Source: Cryobacterium sp. (GTDB lineage: Bacteria; Actinomycetota; Actinomycetes; Actinomycetales; Microbacteriaceae). From it: 50,685 nucleotides of DNA. Below are positions 1 to 9,258 of the stretch, piece after piece. The notes beneath the pieces were generated by a model. That model searched no databases. It had not been told where the DNA came from and worked only from the letters and a program-made list of their open reading frames with translations. How positions within the stretch are numbered: the first letter of the stretch is position 1; every line of letters starts with the position of its first letter. The stretch lies in NCBI GenBank assembly GCA_019638935.1, contig JAHBSW010000014.1, positions 1 to 50,685 of the forward strand. The letters run 5' to 3'. The translations under genes and the position numbers were made by a program.

Positions 1-917
1 TTGGCGACGTCGCCGAGCACGCGACGGATGAGGGTGATGTGGTCGGAGCCGAACGCGGTGCCGCAGGTCGCGACCGCCGTCGTCACCCCGGCAAGATGGC
101 ACGCCATGACGTCGGTGTAGCCCTCGACCACGACCACCCGTTTGCCGCGGGCGATGTCGCGACGTGCGAGGTCGATGCCGTAGAGCACCTTCGACTTGTG
201 AAAGACGGGGGTGTCGGGAGTGTTGAGGTACTTCGGCCCCTGATCGTCATCGAAGAGCTTGCGCGCACCGAACCCGAGGGTCTGCCCCGTCGTGTCGCGA
301 ATGGGCCAGATGAGCCGACCACGAAAGCGGTCGTAGGTGCCGCGGTCACCCTGACCGACGAGTCCGGCGGCGAGAATCTCCTCGGCTGTGAAGCCCTGGG
401 CGAGCAGGTGCTTGCTCAGCGCGTCGTAGCTCTTGGGAGCGAAGCCGATGCCGAAGCGGGCCGCTGCCGTCGCATCGAAGCCGCGCTCCCCGAGAAAGGC
501 GCGTCCCGTCTCGGCAGCGGGATCGGCGAGTTGGGCGACGAAGAACTCCGCCGCGGCCTGATTGGCGGCGAGCAGGCGCGTGCGCTTGCCGTGGTCGCTG
601 CGGGCCGCGCCGCCGTCCTCGTAATGAAGCTCGAAGCCGAGGCGGGCCGCGAGCCGCTCGACCGCTTCGGTGAAGGTGACGTGGTCCATCTTCTGCAGGA
701 AGGTGAAGACATCCCCGCCCTCGCCGCAGCCGAAGCAGTGGTAGAAACCCGCCTGTCGGCGCACGTGGAAGCTCGGGCTGCGCTCGTCGTGGAACGGGCA
801 CAACCCCTTGAGCGAGCCGACACCGGCACTCTTGAGCGTGACGTACTCGCCCACGACATCGGCGATGTCCACCCGAGCACGAACCTCGTCGATGTCGGTT
901 CGCCGGATAAGTGCCAT
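1..917 (-). CDS. dnaG: DNA primase DnaG, N-terminal part (cut by window edge)
   Basis: Synthesises RNA primers at the replication fork. The first 305 or so residues are present; the C-terminal part lies outside the window. The CHC2 zinc-binding module is visible near residues 40-64 (CPFH then CFGC), followed by the primase core and the start of the Toprim domain (VVVVEGYTDVMACH). ATG at 917 is chosen because it gives the family N-terminus (MALIRRTDIDEV) and has a TAAGAT hexamer six bases upstream, so the mRNA may be leaderless. It follows dgt by 9 bases on the same strand, and that -10 hexamer overlaps the dgt stop codon. The dusB-dgt-dnaG order is common in Actinobacteria. Confidence 0.95.
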   Translation of the reverse strand, partial: MALIRRTDIDEVRARVDIADVVGEYVTLKSAGVGSLKGLCPFHDERSPSFHVRRQAGFYHCFGCGEGGDVFTFLQKMDHVTFTEAVERLAARLGFELHYEDGGAARSDHGKRTRLLAANQAAAEFFVAQLADPAAETGRAFLGERGFDATAAARFGIGFAPKSYDALSKHLLAQGFTAEEILAAGLVGQGDRGTYDRFRGRLIWPIRDTTGQTLGFGARKLFDDDQGPKYLNTPDTPVFHKSKVLYGIDLARRDIARGKRVVVVEGYTDVMACHLAGVTTAVATCGTAFGSDHITLIRRVLGDVA

Positions 918-923
918 GCGTCG

Positions 924-929
924 ATCTTA
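924..929 (-). promoter_or_regulatory. -10 hexamer for leaderless dnaG
   Basis: TAAGAT, then six bases, then the dnaG ATG. It overlaps the dgt stop codon. No Shine-Dalgarno sequence fits better. Role inferred from spacing. Confidence 0.45.
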
Positions 930-2177
930 GGAGCGGGACTCGACGAGCCGCTGGTGCCAGGCGAGCGCACCCTGATCGGTGAGGCTCGCAACCTGATCGA
1001 CGACCGCTCGCTTCTTTCCCGCCTCGGTGTCAGCGACGCGCCAACCCTCAGCGAAACCCGCGTCGAGATCGCGGCCCTCTCGCTCGAACAGGGTGTCGGC
1101 GAGATCGAGCAGCAGCTCGCGCTGATAGGTGTAGAGCGGCTGGCGCGCGTTCTTCGACATCACGAAGGCGGCGACGATCCCCTTGAGCACGGCAATCTCC
1201 GCGCGGATGTCGTCGGGCACGACGACGTTCGCCCCGAACCTCACGAGAGGCTCGCCGGCGCGCTGTGCCACCGTCGCCTTCACCGCCGCCCCCACGAAGC
1301 GGCCGATGAGCTGCGAGGTCAGGTTCTTGAGCCGGCCGTGGTCGCGGTGCGAACCGGTCCACTCATCGAGCCACACGCTCATCGAGTCGAGGCGGTCGAA
1401 CGCCTCGATGAGGGCAGCCTTGTCGTGGGCGCCACCGATCCACTCGACCATGGAGTCGACGAGCTCGGCGTGATCGACCCGCTCGCCGAGCGCGCGCACG
1501 TCGATGAAGTCGCCGACGACGGCGTCCTCGAAATCGTGCACGGAGTAGGCGATGTCATCTGCGAGATCCATCGCCTGGGCCTCGATGCAGAGCACCCGAT
1601 CGGGGGAACCCTCGCGCAGCCACTGGAACACACCGGCATCGTCGGCGTAGTAGCCGAATTTGGCGCGACCGCTCGGATCATCGACCGACGCGTCGAGCGG
1701 CCACGGGTACTTGCCGCTCGCATCGAGGCTCGCGCGGGTGAGGTTGAGCCCATACGATTTGCCGTCGGGCGCGAACACCTTCGGCTCGATGCGCGAGAGC
1801 ACGCGCAGAGTCTGCGCATTACCCTCGAAACCGCCGATGTCATCCGCCCACTGGCTCAGCGCGCGCTCACCATTGTGCCCGAACGGCGGATGCCCGAGGT
1901 CGTGCGCCAGACAGGCGGTGTCGACGACATCGGGGTCGAGTCCGAGGGCACTCGCCAGCTCGCGACCGACCTGGGCCACCTCGAGCGAGTGGGTGAGACG
2001 GTTCCGCGCGAAGTCGACCCCGGCGGTCGGACTCAGCACCTGCGTCTTCGCCGCGAGCCTGCGCAGAGCGCTCGAGTGCAGCACGCGCGCCCGATCACGG
2101 GCGAAGTCGCTGCGTCGGCTCGAGTGCTCCTCCGGAAACCAGCGCGCCCTGTCATGCTCGGTGTACAGCTCAGCCAC
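927..2177 (-). CDS. dgt: Deoxyguanosinetriphosphate triphosphohydrolase-like protein (dGTPase)
   Basis: An HD-superfamily triphosphohydrolase of 416 residues that hydrolyses dNTPs to deoxynucleoside and triphosphate, limiting dNTP pools. The metal site is visible: His63 in RLTHSLEV, then HD at 92-93 in LAHDLGHPPFGHNGE, with further His residues at 96 and 101. GTG at 2177 gives the typical start MAELYTEHDRARW and overlaps the end of dusB by 8 bases, so translation is probably coupled. Upstream extensions of the frame lie inside dusB and were rejected. Substrate preference among dNTPs cannot be read from the sequence. Confidence 0.92.
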   Translation of the reverse strand: MAELYTEHDRARWFPEEHSSRRSDFARDRARVLHSSALRRLAAKTQVLSPTAGVDFARNRLTHSLEVAQVGRELASALGLDPDVVDTACLAHDLGHPPFGHNGERALSQWADDIGGFEGNAQTLRVLSRIEPKVFAPDGKSYGLNLTRASLDASGKYPWPLDASVDDPSGRAKFGYYADDAGVFQWLREGSPDRVLCIEAQAMDLADDIAYSVHDFEDAVVGDFIDVRALGERVDHAELVDSMVEWIGGAHDKAALIEAFDRLDSMSVWLDEWTGSHRDHGRLKNLTSQLIGRFVGAAVKATVAQRAGEPLVRFGANVVVPDDIRAEIAVLKGIVAAFVMSKNARQPLYTYQRELLLDLADTLFEREGRDLDAGFAEGWRVADTEAGKKRAVVDQVASLTDQGALAWHQRLVESRS

Positions 2178-3345
2178 CGGTCGTGTCCGCCTCGCCCTCG
2201 ACCAGCTCACCCCGGTGCTTCGCGGCGAGCTCGCGCGAATCGAGCCAGCCCTCGGGCAGCACGGTTCGCTTCGGCGAGCCCGCGCGGCCGCGCGGACCCT
2301 CGACATCGGCACCCGGATACTCGATCGTCGGATCGAGGGTGCCGAGCAGGTCGTCGAGCTCGGCGAGGCTCGTCACGACCGACAGCCTCGTGCGCAGCTG
2401 ACCCCCGACGGGATAGCCCTTGAAGTACCAGCCCACGTGCTTGCGGATGTCCCTGCACGCGTGCTCCTCATCACCGAAGAACTCGGCGAGGAGCGCCGCA
2501 TGCCTGCGCAGAGCGTCGGCCACGTCACCGAGGCTCGGGCGCGCGGTCTCCTGCGCAAAGGGATCATCGCCCGCCGCACGCGCCCGGAAGGCCGCCGCCA
2601 GGTCACCGAACAGCCAGGGGCGACCCAGGCATCCGCGCCCCACGACGACACCGTCGGCGCCGGTCTCGTCGACCATGCGGATGGCGTCTTCGGCCGACCA
2701 GATATCGCCGTTGCCCAGCACCGGGATGCTCGTGATCGCCTCTTTGAGCTCGCCGATCGCCGACCAGTCGGCGTGGCCGCTGTAGAACTGCGACGACGTG
2801 CGGGCGTGGAGCGCAACCGCGGCGACCCCCGCATCCTCGGCCGCGCGCGCCGCGTCGATGAAGGTGAGGTGCTTCTCGTCGATGCCCTTGCGCATCTTGA
2901 CCGTCACGGGAACGTCGCCCGCGGCTTTCACGGCAGCGCCGACGATGTCGCGGAAGAGGTCGGACTTCCACGGCAGCGCAGCGCCGCCTCCCTTGCGGGT
3001 GACCTTGGGCACGGGGCATCCGAAGTTCATGTCGATGTGGTCGGCGAGGTTCTCGGCGACGAGCATCGTGACGGCCTCGCGCATCGTCGCGGGGTCGACG
3101 CCGTAAAGCTGGATGCTGCGCGGAGTCTCCGACTCGTGGTGGCCGATGAGCCGCATCGTCTTGGACGTTCGCTCGACGAGGGCACGGCTCGTGATCATCT
3201 CGCTCACGTAGAGACCGGCCCCGTACTCTCGACACAGGCGGCGGAACGCGGTGTTCGTGATCCCTGCCATGGGCGCAAGCACGACCGGCACGTCGAGCTC
3301 GATCGGCCCGAGGCGTAGATTGGTTTGCGTGGCGAGAGCGGTCAC
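2170..3345 (-). CDS. dusB: tRNA-dihydrouridine synthase DusB
   Basis: FMN-dependent enzyme that reduces uridine to dihydrouridine in the tRNA D-loop. The 391-residue protein has the TIM-barrel start LAPMAGITNTAFRRLCREYG, the catalytic cysteine at residue 110 in MNFGCPVPKVTRKGGGAALP, and the FMN/tRNA-binding segments NGDIWSAEDA and GRGCLGRPWLF. The start is GTG at 3345; a GAGAAT hexamer lies seven bases upstream, which suggests a leaderless mRNA. It is divergent from the YbaK-type gene 32 bases away and is the first gene of dusB-dgt-dnaG. Confidence 0.95.
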   Translation of the reverse strand: MTALATQTNLRLGPIELDVPVVLAPMAGITNTAFRRLCREYGAGLYVSEMITSRALVERTSKTMRLIGHHESETPRSIQLYGVDPATMREAVTMLVAENLADHIDMNFGCPVPKVTRKGGGAALPWKSDLFRDIVGAAVKAAGDVPVTVKMRKGIDEKHLTFIDAARAAEDAGVAAVALHARTSSQFYSGHADWSAIGELKEAITSIPVLGNGDIWSAEDAIRMVDETGADGVVVGRGCLGRPWLFGDLAAAFRARAAGDDPFAQETARPSLGDVADALRRHAALLAEFFGDEEHACRDIRKHVGWYFKGYPVGGQLRTRLSVVTSLAELDDLLGTLDPTIEYPGADVEGPRGRAGSPKRTVLPEGWLDSRELAAKHRGELVEGEADTTGG

Positions 3346-3352
3346 ACCATCG

Positions 3353-3358
3353 ATTCTC
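3353..3358 (-). promoter_or_regulatory. -10 hexamer for leaderless dusB
   Basis: GAGAAT, seven bases, then the GTG start of dusB. It lies in the 32-base divergent gap shared with the YbaK-type gene. Confidence 0.4.
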
Positions 3359-3377
3359 CCAGAAAGAGGGCTGCCGC

Positions 3378-3884
3378 ATGGCTGAGAGCGACTTTGCGCA
3401 CCTGCAGGGTCACGAACGCGTGAAAGCGGATGCCGCAGCGCGGGACCTCGACGTCGAGATCGTCGAACGGCCGGCGGCGAACAGCCTGCACGAGGCCGCC
3501 GAGATCATGGGCATCCGCCCCGCCGACATCGTGAAGACGATGGTGGTGCGCAAGAAGTCACCGGCGCCGGAGAGCTATCTGCTCGTGCTGGTGCCGGGCG
3601 ATCGGCAGATCTCGTGGCCCAAGCTGCGTGCGCTCGTGGGGGCGAACAAGCTCGACATCCCCGATGAGAGCCACGCCATCGCCGCGACCGGCTACGCGCG
3701 CGGAACTGTGACACCGCTCGGTGCCAGCGGTGGGCTCGCCGTCTACGCCGATGCGACCGTGCCGGGTCGCCGAATCGCGCTCGGGTCGGGCGAGCACGGC
3801 TACAGCGTCTTCGTCGACTCCGACGCGCTCATCGAATCGTTCGGTGCGGTCGTGGCCGACCTTACCGAGCCCGCGAAGCACTAG
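3378..3884 (+). CDS. YbaK/EbsC-family aminoacyl-tRNA deacylase
   Basis: A 168-residue single-domain protein of the YbaK/ProX family, whose members hydrolyse mischarged tRNAs such as Cys-tRNA(Pro). Family landmarks include the central IVKTMVVR strand with its lysine, PGDRQISWPKLRALVG, and the glycine-rich GTVTPLGA segment. AGAGGG lies nine bases upstream of ATG 3378. The stop codon (TAG, 3882-3884) lies inside the first unit of a 29-bp tandem repeat derived from the A-type hairpin repeat, so the true end of the gene may have been set by repeat insertion. The precise tRNA substrate is not evident. Confidence 0.88.
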   Translation: MAESDFAHLQGHERVKADAAARDLDVEIVERPAANSLHEAAEIMGIRPADIVKTMVVRKKSPAPESYLLVLVPGDRQISWPKLRALVGANKLDIPDESHAIAATGYARGTVTPLGASGGLAVYADATVPGRRIALGSGEHGYSVFVDSDALIESFGAVVADLTEPAKH

Positions 3885-3956
3885 GTGGTTGAGGAGAGTC
3901 GGCGCAGCACTAGGTGGTTGAGGGATTCGGCGCAGCCGAATCGTCTCGAAACCACC
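3881..3956. repeat. Tandem half-repeat plus complete A-type hairpin repeat
   Basis: A 29-bp unit beginning CTAGGTGGTTGAGG at 3881 is repeated at 3910, and the second unit runs into a complete hairpin repeat (3913-3956). Outer arms GGTGGTTGAG and CTCGAAACCACC pair around an inner stem GATTCGG/CCGAATC. It lies between convergent genes and could act as a bidirectional terminator. Confidence 0.8.
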
Positions 3957-3974
3957 GGGCCGTGAATCGCTGGC

Positions 3975-4148
3975 TCAGCTGCCGCTGGTTTCGAGACGAT
4001 CGCCTTCGGCGATCTCCTCAACCAGCAGACTTAGCTCGGTGACGGCGATCTCCTCAACCAGCGCGGTGGGGATCAGGCACGCGTCGTCGACGCACGCCTC
4101 GGCATCCGGTGCACCGAGAATTGTCAGGGGCTTCGGCGAATCGCTCAT
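3975..4148 (-). CDS. Small CxxxxC protein translationally coupled to the FrnE-type gene
   Basis: A 57-codon frame whose ATG (4148) overlaps the stop codon of the FrnE-type gene (ATGA). The first 29 or so residues look like a genuine small protein with two cysteines in CVDDAC near residues 19-24. The remainder (ALVEEIAVTELS, then LLVEEIAEGDRLETSGS) is translated from one partial and one complete copy of the A-type hairpin repeat. I do not recognise a named family. Coupling to a thiol oxidoreductase and the cysteine pair suggest a redox-partner or metal-binding role, but this is inference. The original C-terminus may have been shorter or different before the repeat inserted. Confidence 0.55.
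   Translation of the reverse strand: MSDSPKPLTILGAPDAEACVDDACLIPTALVEEIAVTELSLLVEEIAEGDRLETSGS
3985..4025. repeat. A-type hairpin repeat, inside the small ORF
   Basis: CTGGTTTCGAGACG, inner stem ATCGCC-TTC-GGCGAT, then CTCCTCAACCAG. A partial copy (GGCGATCTCCTCAACCAG) follows at 4044-4061. Both are within the 3' half of the small coupled ORF. Confidence 0.85.
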
Positions 4149-4792
4149 GCCGCCTCCTCGTCGCGAACCTGTGCGAGAGCGGCGGCGAAGGTCGACGCCT
4201 CCTGGGCGCCCGAGATTCCGTACTTGCCGTTGACGACGAAGAACGGCACACCTTGGATGCCGAGCTCGCGGGCCTGAGCGATATCGGCTTGTACGTCGTC
4301 GTGATAGGTGCTCTCGCGCAGCGCCGAGAGGGCCGCCTCGCGGTTGAGACCCACATCGGCGGCGAGCGCGGCCAGCTCGTCCGGACTGCTGACGTTGCGA
4401 CCCTGCTCGAAGTAGGCCGACATGAGTCGCTCCTTCAGTTCGAGCTGCTTGCCGTGCGCCTTCGCGAAGTGCAGCAGCTCGTGCGCTTTGAGCGTCTTCG
4501 TGTGGATGACCGAGTCGAAGTCGTACTCGAGTCCGACCGCCGAGGCAATGCCGGTGACGCGCTCGAGCATCTGCACGACCTGGTCTTTCGGCATCCCCTT
4601 GCGCTCGGCCAGGAACTCGACCGTCGAGCCGGCGAAGTCTGCCGGGGTGTCGGGCGACAGCTCGAAGGAGTGGAACTCGACCTCGACCTCCCCGCCGAAC
4701 TGCTCGATGCCCGCCTCGAGCTTGCGCTTGCCGATGAAGCACCATGGGCACGCCACGTCGCTCCACACGTCGATCTTGATGGGCTCGGTCAC
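4145..4792 (-). CDS. DsbA-family oxidoreductase (FrnE type)
   Basis: A 215-residue cytoplasmic thioredoxin-fold protein of the FrnE/DsbA2 group; no signal peptide is present. The active site CPWC is at residues 15-18 (SDVACPWCFIGKRKLE), the cis-proline loop is GIQGVPFFVVNG, and the helical insertion in between is typical. GTG at 4792 gives the standard N-terminus MTEPIKIDVWSD. The stop overlaps the start of the small CxxxxC ORF. FrnE-type proteins act as disulfide isomerases or oxidoreductases; the substrate is unknown here. It is divergent from the short-chain dehydrogenase gene across a 170-base gap. Confidence 0.88.
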   Translation of the reverse strand: MTEPIKIDVWSDVACPWCFIGKRKLEAGIEQFGGEVEVEFHSFELSPDTPADFAGSTVEFLAERKGMPKDQVVQMLERVTGIASAVGLEYDFDSVIHTKTLKAHELLHFAKAHGKQLELKERLMSAYFEQGRNVSSPDELAALAADVGLNREAALSALRESTYHDDVQADIAQARELGIQGVPFFVVNGKYGISGAQEASTFAAALAQVRDEEAA

Positions 4793-4870
4793 GGTATTCC
4801 CATTCTCGTTGGGCGCTGAGGGCTGTTCACTCAACGCTCTGGTTCGGTATCTAGGGTGAACCGCGCGTCG

Positions 4871-4888
4871 GCCGGGAACATTCCCGGC
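4871..4888. promoter_or_regulatory. 18-bp palindrome in the divergent frnE-type/SDR promoter region
   Basis: GCCGGGAA-CA-TTCCCGGC, an inverted repeat with perfect 8-base arms, in the 170-base gap between divergent genes. It could be a dimeric repressor operator; no regulator gene lies beside it. Confidence 0.4.
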
Positions 4889-4962
4889 GTCGCGGTGGTT
4901 GTAATCAATGCAAACGCATAAATCAGCGGCGCACGATGCCGTCAGTGAAAGGACGCAAGACC

Positions 4963-5700
4963 ATGGCACGATTCACCGGAAAGACCGCTCTCATCACCGG
5001 CGGCGCAAGCGGAATCGGCAAGGCAGCGGCAAAACTGCTCGCCTCCGAGGGTGCGAACGTCGTCGTCGGCGACATCCAGGTCGAGGCCGGGGAGACCGTC
5101 GCAAAAGAGATCACCGACGCGGGAGGCAACGCGATCTTCGTCTCGCTGGACGTCACCAGCGAAGACGACTGGAACGCGGCGATCGCCACGACCGTCGAGA
5201 CCTACGGTGGACTCACCACGCTCGTCAACAACGCCGGTATCGGTGACACGCTCCCCATCGAAGACACCCCGCTTGCTGACTGGGACAGGGTGATCGCCGT
5301 CACGCAGACGAGCGCATTCCTCGGCATGAAGGCCGCCAGCGCCGAACTGCAGAAGTCGGGCAACGCCTCCGTCGTCAACATCTCGTCGATGTACGGCATC
5401 GTCGGCGGACTCGGCGGACCGAGCTACGCCGCAGCGAAGGGCGCCGTGCGCATCCTGACCAAGAACACCGCCCTCGGCTGGGCCAAGAAGGGTGTGCGCG
5501 CGAACTCGGTGCACCCCGGATACATCAACACGCCGATCCTGGGCGACACCGACCGTCAGTACCTCATCGATACGACCCCCATGGGCCGACTCGGCGAGCC
5601 CGAGGAGATCGCGAATGTGATCGCGTTCCTCGCGAGCGACGAGTCGTCGTTCATGACCGGTTCCGAGGTCGTCGCCGACGGTGGCTACACCGCCGGATAG
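4963..5700 (+). CDS. Short-chain dehydrogenase/reductase (SDR)
   Basis: A classical 245-residue SDR. It has the cofactor loop TGGASGIG (residues 12-19), the NNAG motif near 89-92, and the catalytic Ser142, Tyr155 and Lys159 (PSYAAAKGA). Asp37 after the second beta-strand (VVVGDIQ) favours NAD over NADP. The sequence resembles alcohol or hydroxysteroid dehydrogenase members of the family, but the substrate cannot be assigned. ATG 4963 is preferred over 4936 because GAAAGGA precedes it and it gives the usual N-terminus MARFTGKTALITGG. It converges on glyS with an 18-base gap. Confidence 0.88.
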   Translation: MARFTGKTALITGGASGIGKAAAKLLASEGANVVVGDIQVEAGETVAKEITDAGGNAIFVSLDVTSEDDWNAAIATTVETYGGLTTLVNNAGIGDTLPIEDTPLADWDRVIAVTQTSAFLGMKAASAELQKSGNASVVNISSMYGIVGGLGGPSYAAAKGAVRILTKNTALGWAKKGVRANSVHPGYINTPILGDTDRQYLIDTTPMGRLGEPEEIANVIAFLASDESSFMTGSEVVADGGYTAG

Positions 5701-5718
5701 CACCGCGACCAGGACCGA

Positions 5719-7095
<1,377 letters not shown>

Positions 7096-7179
7096 GGCTC
7101 TACTCCAGTGATTGAACGGGTGAACTCCGCCGATCGCGACTCGGGCAACCGACGGGGATAGTGCTCAAGTCTAGAGCCG

Positions 7180-8259
7180 CTACCTCAGTGCCCTGCGCAC
7201 AGCCTCTACGTCGTCGAGGTTGTTCCACAGGTGGAACGAGACGCGTGCTCGGCCGGCCCGACCCGAGAGCTTGACCCCCGCATCCGTGAGCCGTCCGAAG
7301 TCTCTCCCGTCGGGGTCCTCCCAGGTGACGATGGCCTGATTCTGGGGCTCGATGTCGAGGGCATCGCAGAGGGCGTTGCCGAGGCCGGCGGTGTGGTTCC
7401 AGACTTCTTCCATGTCCAGGGATGCGAACAGCTCGATAGCGGGCTCAGCCCCGACCCAGGCAGGCCAGGCGGGCGAGACGTCGAAGCGGCGGGCCGTGTC
7501 GGCGAGGTGCATTCCGGGTCCGTAGACGGATGCCCACACGTCGTCACCCGCGTACCAGCCGGCGTGGATGGGCCGCAGTTCGCGTTGGAAGTCCTCGCTG
7601 ACCGTGAGGAACGCGACACCCCGCGGCGAGCACAGCCACTTGTAGCTGTGGCAGACGGTGGCGTCGAACACGCTCGCATCGACGGGGTGCACACCCGCAG
7701 CCTGTGTCGTGTCGCACAGCGTGTGCGTACCATGCTTTCGCGCGGCGGCCGTGATGGCCGCGACGTCGGCGATACGACCGTTCGCGGACTGCGCCAGCGA
7801 GAACGCGACAAGCCAGGTGTCGTCGGTGATGGATGCCGCGAGTTCGTCGAACGGCACGTGACGCACGTGAACCCCGGGCCGCTGCATGAACGGGAAGACG
7901 ATGGAGGTGAAATCCCCCGCGATGCAGAGCACTTCTGCGCCCTCCGGCACCGCGGCGGCGACGATGCTCGCAAGCGCCGAGGTCTGGGATCCGGTCGCGA
8001 CACGAGTCACATCGACGCCGACGAGCTTCGCGTAGCTGCTGCGAGTCGCCTGGTAGATCGGGTCGTACTCTTTCGCCTCGCGCGTGCCGGTCGCCCACTT
8101 GTCGAGATCGGCACGCAGCGCTGCCACCGTGTCGACGGTGGGAAGGCCCATCGAGGCGACGGCAAGGTATCCGCGGGCTGCATCGCTCGGGAATCTCGAG
8201 ATCGCGTGGACGAGTTCGGGCGACGGGGTGCGGCTTGTGGCCGCGCGGGAGTCAGTCAT
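7180..8259 (-). CDS. Class V aminotransferase-like PLP enzyme
   Basis: A 359-residue fold-type I PLP enzyme of the class V aminotransferase/cysteine desulfurase superfamily. The Schiff-base lysine is Lys207 in CHSYKWLCSPRG, and Asp183 in LCDTTQAAGVHPVD should contact the pyridine nitrogen. It lacks the catalytic-cysteine loop of a typical SufS/NifS desulfurase, so a transaminase, racemase or lyase role is more likely; the substrate is unknown. ATG 8259 has a CAGTAT hexamer six bases upstream, suggesting a leaderless start. The long repeat 8334-8450 lies between it and uppS. Confidence 0.82.
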   Translation of the reverse strand: MTDSRAATSRTPSPELVHAISRFPSDAARGYLAVASMGLPTVDTVAALRADLDKWATGTREAKEYDPIYQATRSSYAKLVGVDVTRVATGSQTSALASIVAAAVPEGAEVLCIAGDFTSIVFPFMQRPGVHVRHVPFDELAASITDDTWLVAFSLAQSANGRIADVAAITAAARKHGTHTLCDTTQAAGVHPVDASVFDATVCHSYKWLCSPRGVAFLTVSEDFQRELRPIHAGWYAGDDVWASVYGPGMHLADTARRFDVSPAWPAWVGAEPAIELFASLDMEEVWNHTAGLGNALCDALDIEPQNQAIVTWEDPDGRDFGRLTDAGVKLSGRAGRARVSFHLWNNLDDVEAVRRALR

Positions 8260-8265
8260 GCGTCC

Positions 8266-8271
8266 ATACTG
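8266..8271 (-). promoter_or_regulatory. -10 hexamer for leaderless aminotransferase gene
   Basis: CAGTAT, six bases, then ATG at 8259. No Shine-Dalgarno sequence is visible. Confidence 0.4.
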
Positions 8272-8333
8272 CCCCCGATCGGCGGTTCCGGTGATCGAGT
8301 AGTGCACTTGTGCGCGTATTGAGATCGAATCGA

Positions 8334-8450
8334 CGGGTCTCGATACGGTGCTTCGAACCGACGACTGGGACGGCCGTCGGCGCTGGCGTCGGCGGTGAGG
8401 GCCAGAAATGGCCCTCACTCTGAGCCGGAACGCGCGCTACTCGACCGGCG
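8334..8450. repeat. Long B-type repeat containing the 86-bp palindromic element (copy 1)
   Basis: B-type outer arms (GGTCTCGATACG at the left, CTACTCGACCGGCGG at the right) enclose an 86-bp core at 8354-8439 that recurs in inverted orientation at 10866-10951 (80 of 86 bases identical by eye). The core contains the perfect 18-base palindrome AGGGCCAGAAATGGCCCT, allowing for the central mismatch of the odd AAA/ATT loop bases. Its right end overlaps the uppS stop codon. Confidence 0.85.
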
Positions 8451-9258
8451 GTAGAGAGCTGATGGGCGCATCCGCGGCCCCGCCGAATCGCCGGTCCCGG
8501 TCGACATAGAGCTCCACGGCGTGCCACAGATCGGTGCGCGAGAAGTCGGGCCACAGCGTGTCGAGAAAGACCATCTCGGCGTATGCCGACTGCCAGAGCA
8601 GAAAGTTGCTCGTGCGCTGCTCCCCCGAGCTGCGAACGAACAGATCGACATCGGGCAGCTCGGGAACGTACAGGTGCTTCGCGATCGTGCGCTCGGTGAT
8701 GCCACCGGGTGTGAGCCTGCCTGCGGCGACGTCGCTCGCGATCGAGCGCACGGCATCCGTCAGCTCGATGCGTCCCCCGTAGTTAACGCACATCGTCAGG
8801 GTCAGCGTGCGGTTGTGCGCGGTGAGCCGTTCGGCGAACTGCAACTCCTTGATCACGGAGCCCCACAGGCGTGGGCGGCGACCCGCCCACCGGATGCGCA
8901 CGCCCCAGTCATTGAGCTGGTCACGACGGCGATGGAGCACCTCACGGTTGAAGCCCATGAGAAAACGCACCTCGTCGGGCGAGCGGCGCCAGTTCTCGGT
9001 GGAGAACGCGTACACGCTGAGGTGCGCGATGCCGAGCTGTATCGCTCCCGCCACGACGTCGAGGAGTGCGGCCTCGCCCGCTCGGTGTCCCTCGATCCGG
9101 GTGAGGCCACGGCGGTTGGCCCAGCGGCCATTGCCGTCCATGACGATCGCGACGTGATGGGGCACGGCGCTTGCGGCCAGCTTCGGCGGGTGGAGCCCTG
9201 TCCAGTCGACGGGCTTGAAGTCCACGGCGTCGAGGTGGGTCTTGTCTGCGGGGCTCAC
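8437..9258 (-). CDS. uppS: Isoprenyl transferase (undecaprenyl diphosphate synthase)
   Basis: A cis-prenyltransferase of 273 residues that extends allylic diphosphates with isopentenyl diphosphate to make the polyprenyl carrier lipid for the cell wall. Signature residues are Asp41 in [13 protein letters not shown], the [11 protein letters not shown] segment, and the C-terminal [20 protein letters not shown] region, close to the family pattern RTSGExRxSNFLxWQ. GTG 9258 overlaps the recO stop by 4 bases (GTGA), so the pair is coupled. The last codons (LPPVE and stop) are translated from the adjacent B-type repeat. Confidence 0.93.
   Translation of the reverse strand: MSPADKTHLDAVDFKPVDWTGLHPPKLAASAVPHHVAIVMDGNGRWANRRGLTRIEGHRAGEAALLDVVAGAIQLGIAHLSVYAFSTENWRRSPDEVRFLMGFNREVLHRRRDQLNDWGVRIRWAGRRPRLWGSVIKELQFAERLTAHNRTLTLTMCVNYGGRIELTDAVRSIASDVAAGRLTPGGITERTIAKHLYVPELPDVDLFVRSSGEQRTSNFLLWQSAYAEMVFLDTLWPDFSRTDLWHAVELYVDRDRRFGGAADAPISSLPPVE

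Noticed and set aside
39-2423. A 794-codon open frame on the plus strand opposite dnaG, dgt and dusB
   Set aside because: It is the antisense shadow of three well-supported genes; composition is low-complexity and no family is recognisable. Similar long antisense frames opposite rsmE/dnaJ/hrcA and ispG were rejected for the same reason.
5701-5718. A terminator between the SDR gene and glyS
   Set aside because: The 18-base gap between these convergent genes holds no inverted repeat of note.
7096-7179. A T-box or riboswitch upstream of glyS
   Set aside because: The leader is short, and I could not identify a T-box sequence, a specifier loop or a glycine-riboswitch core.
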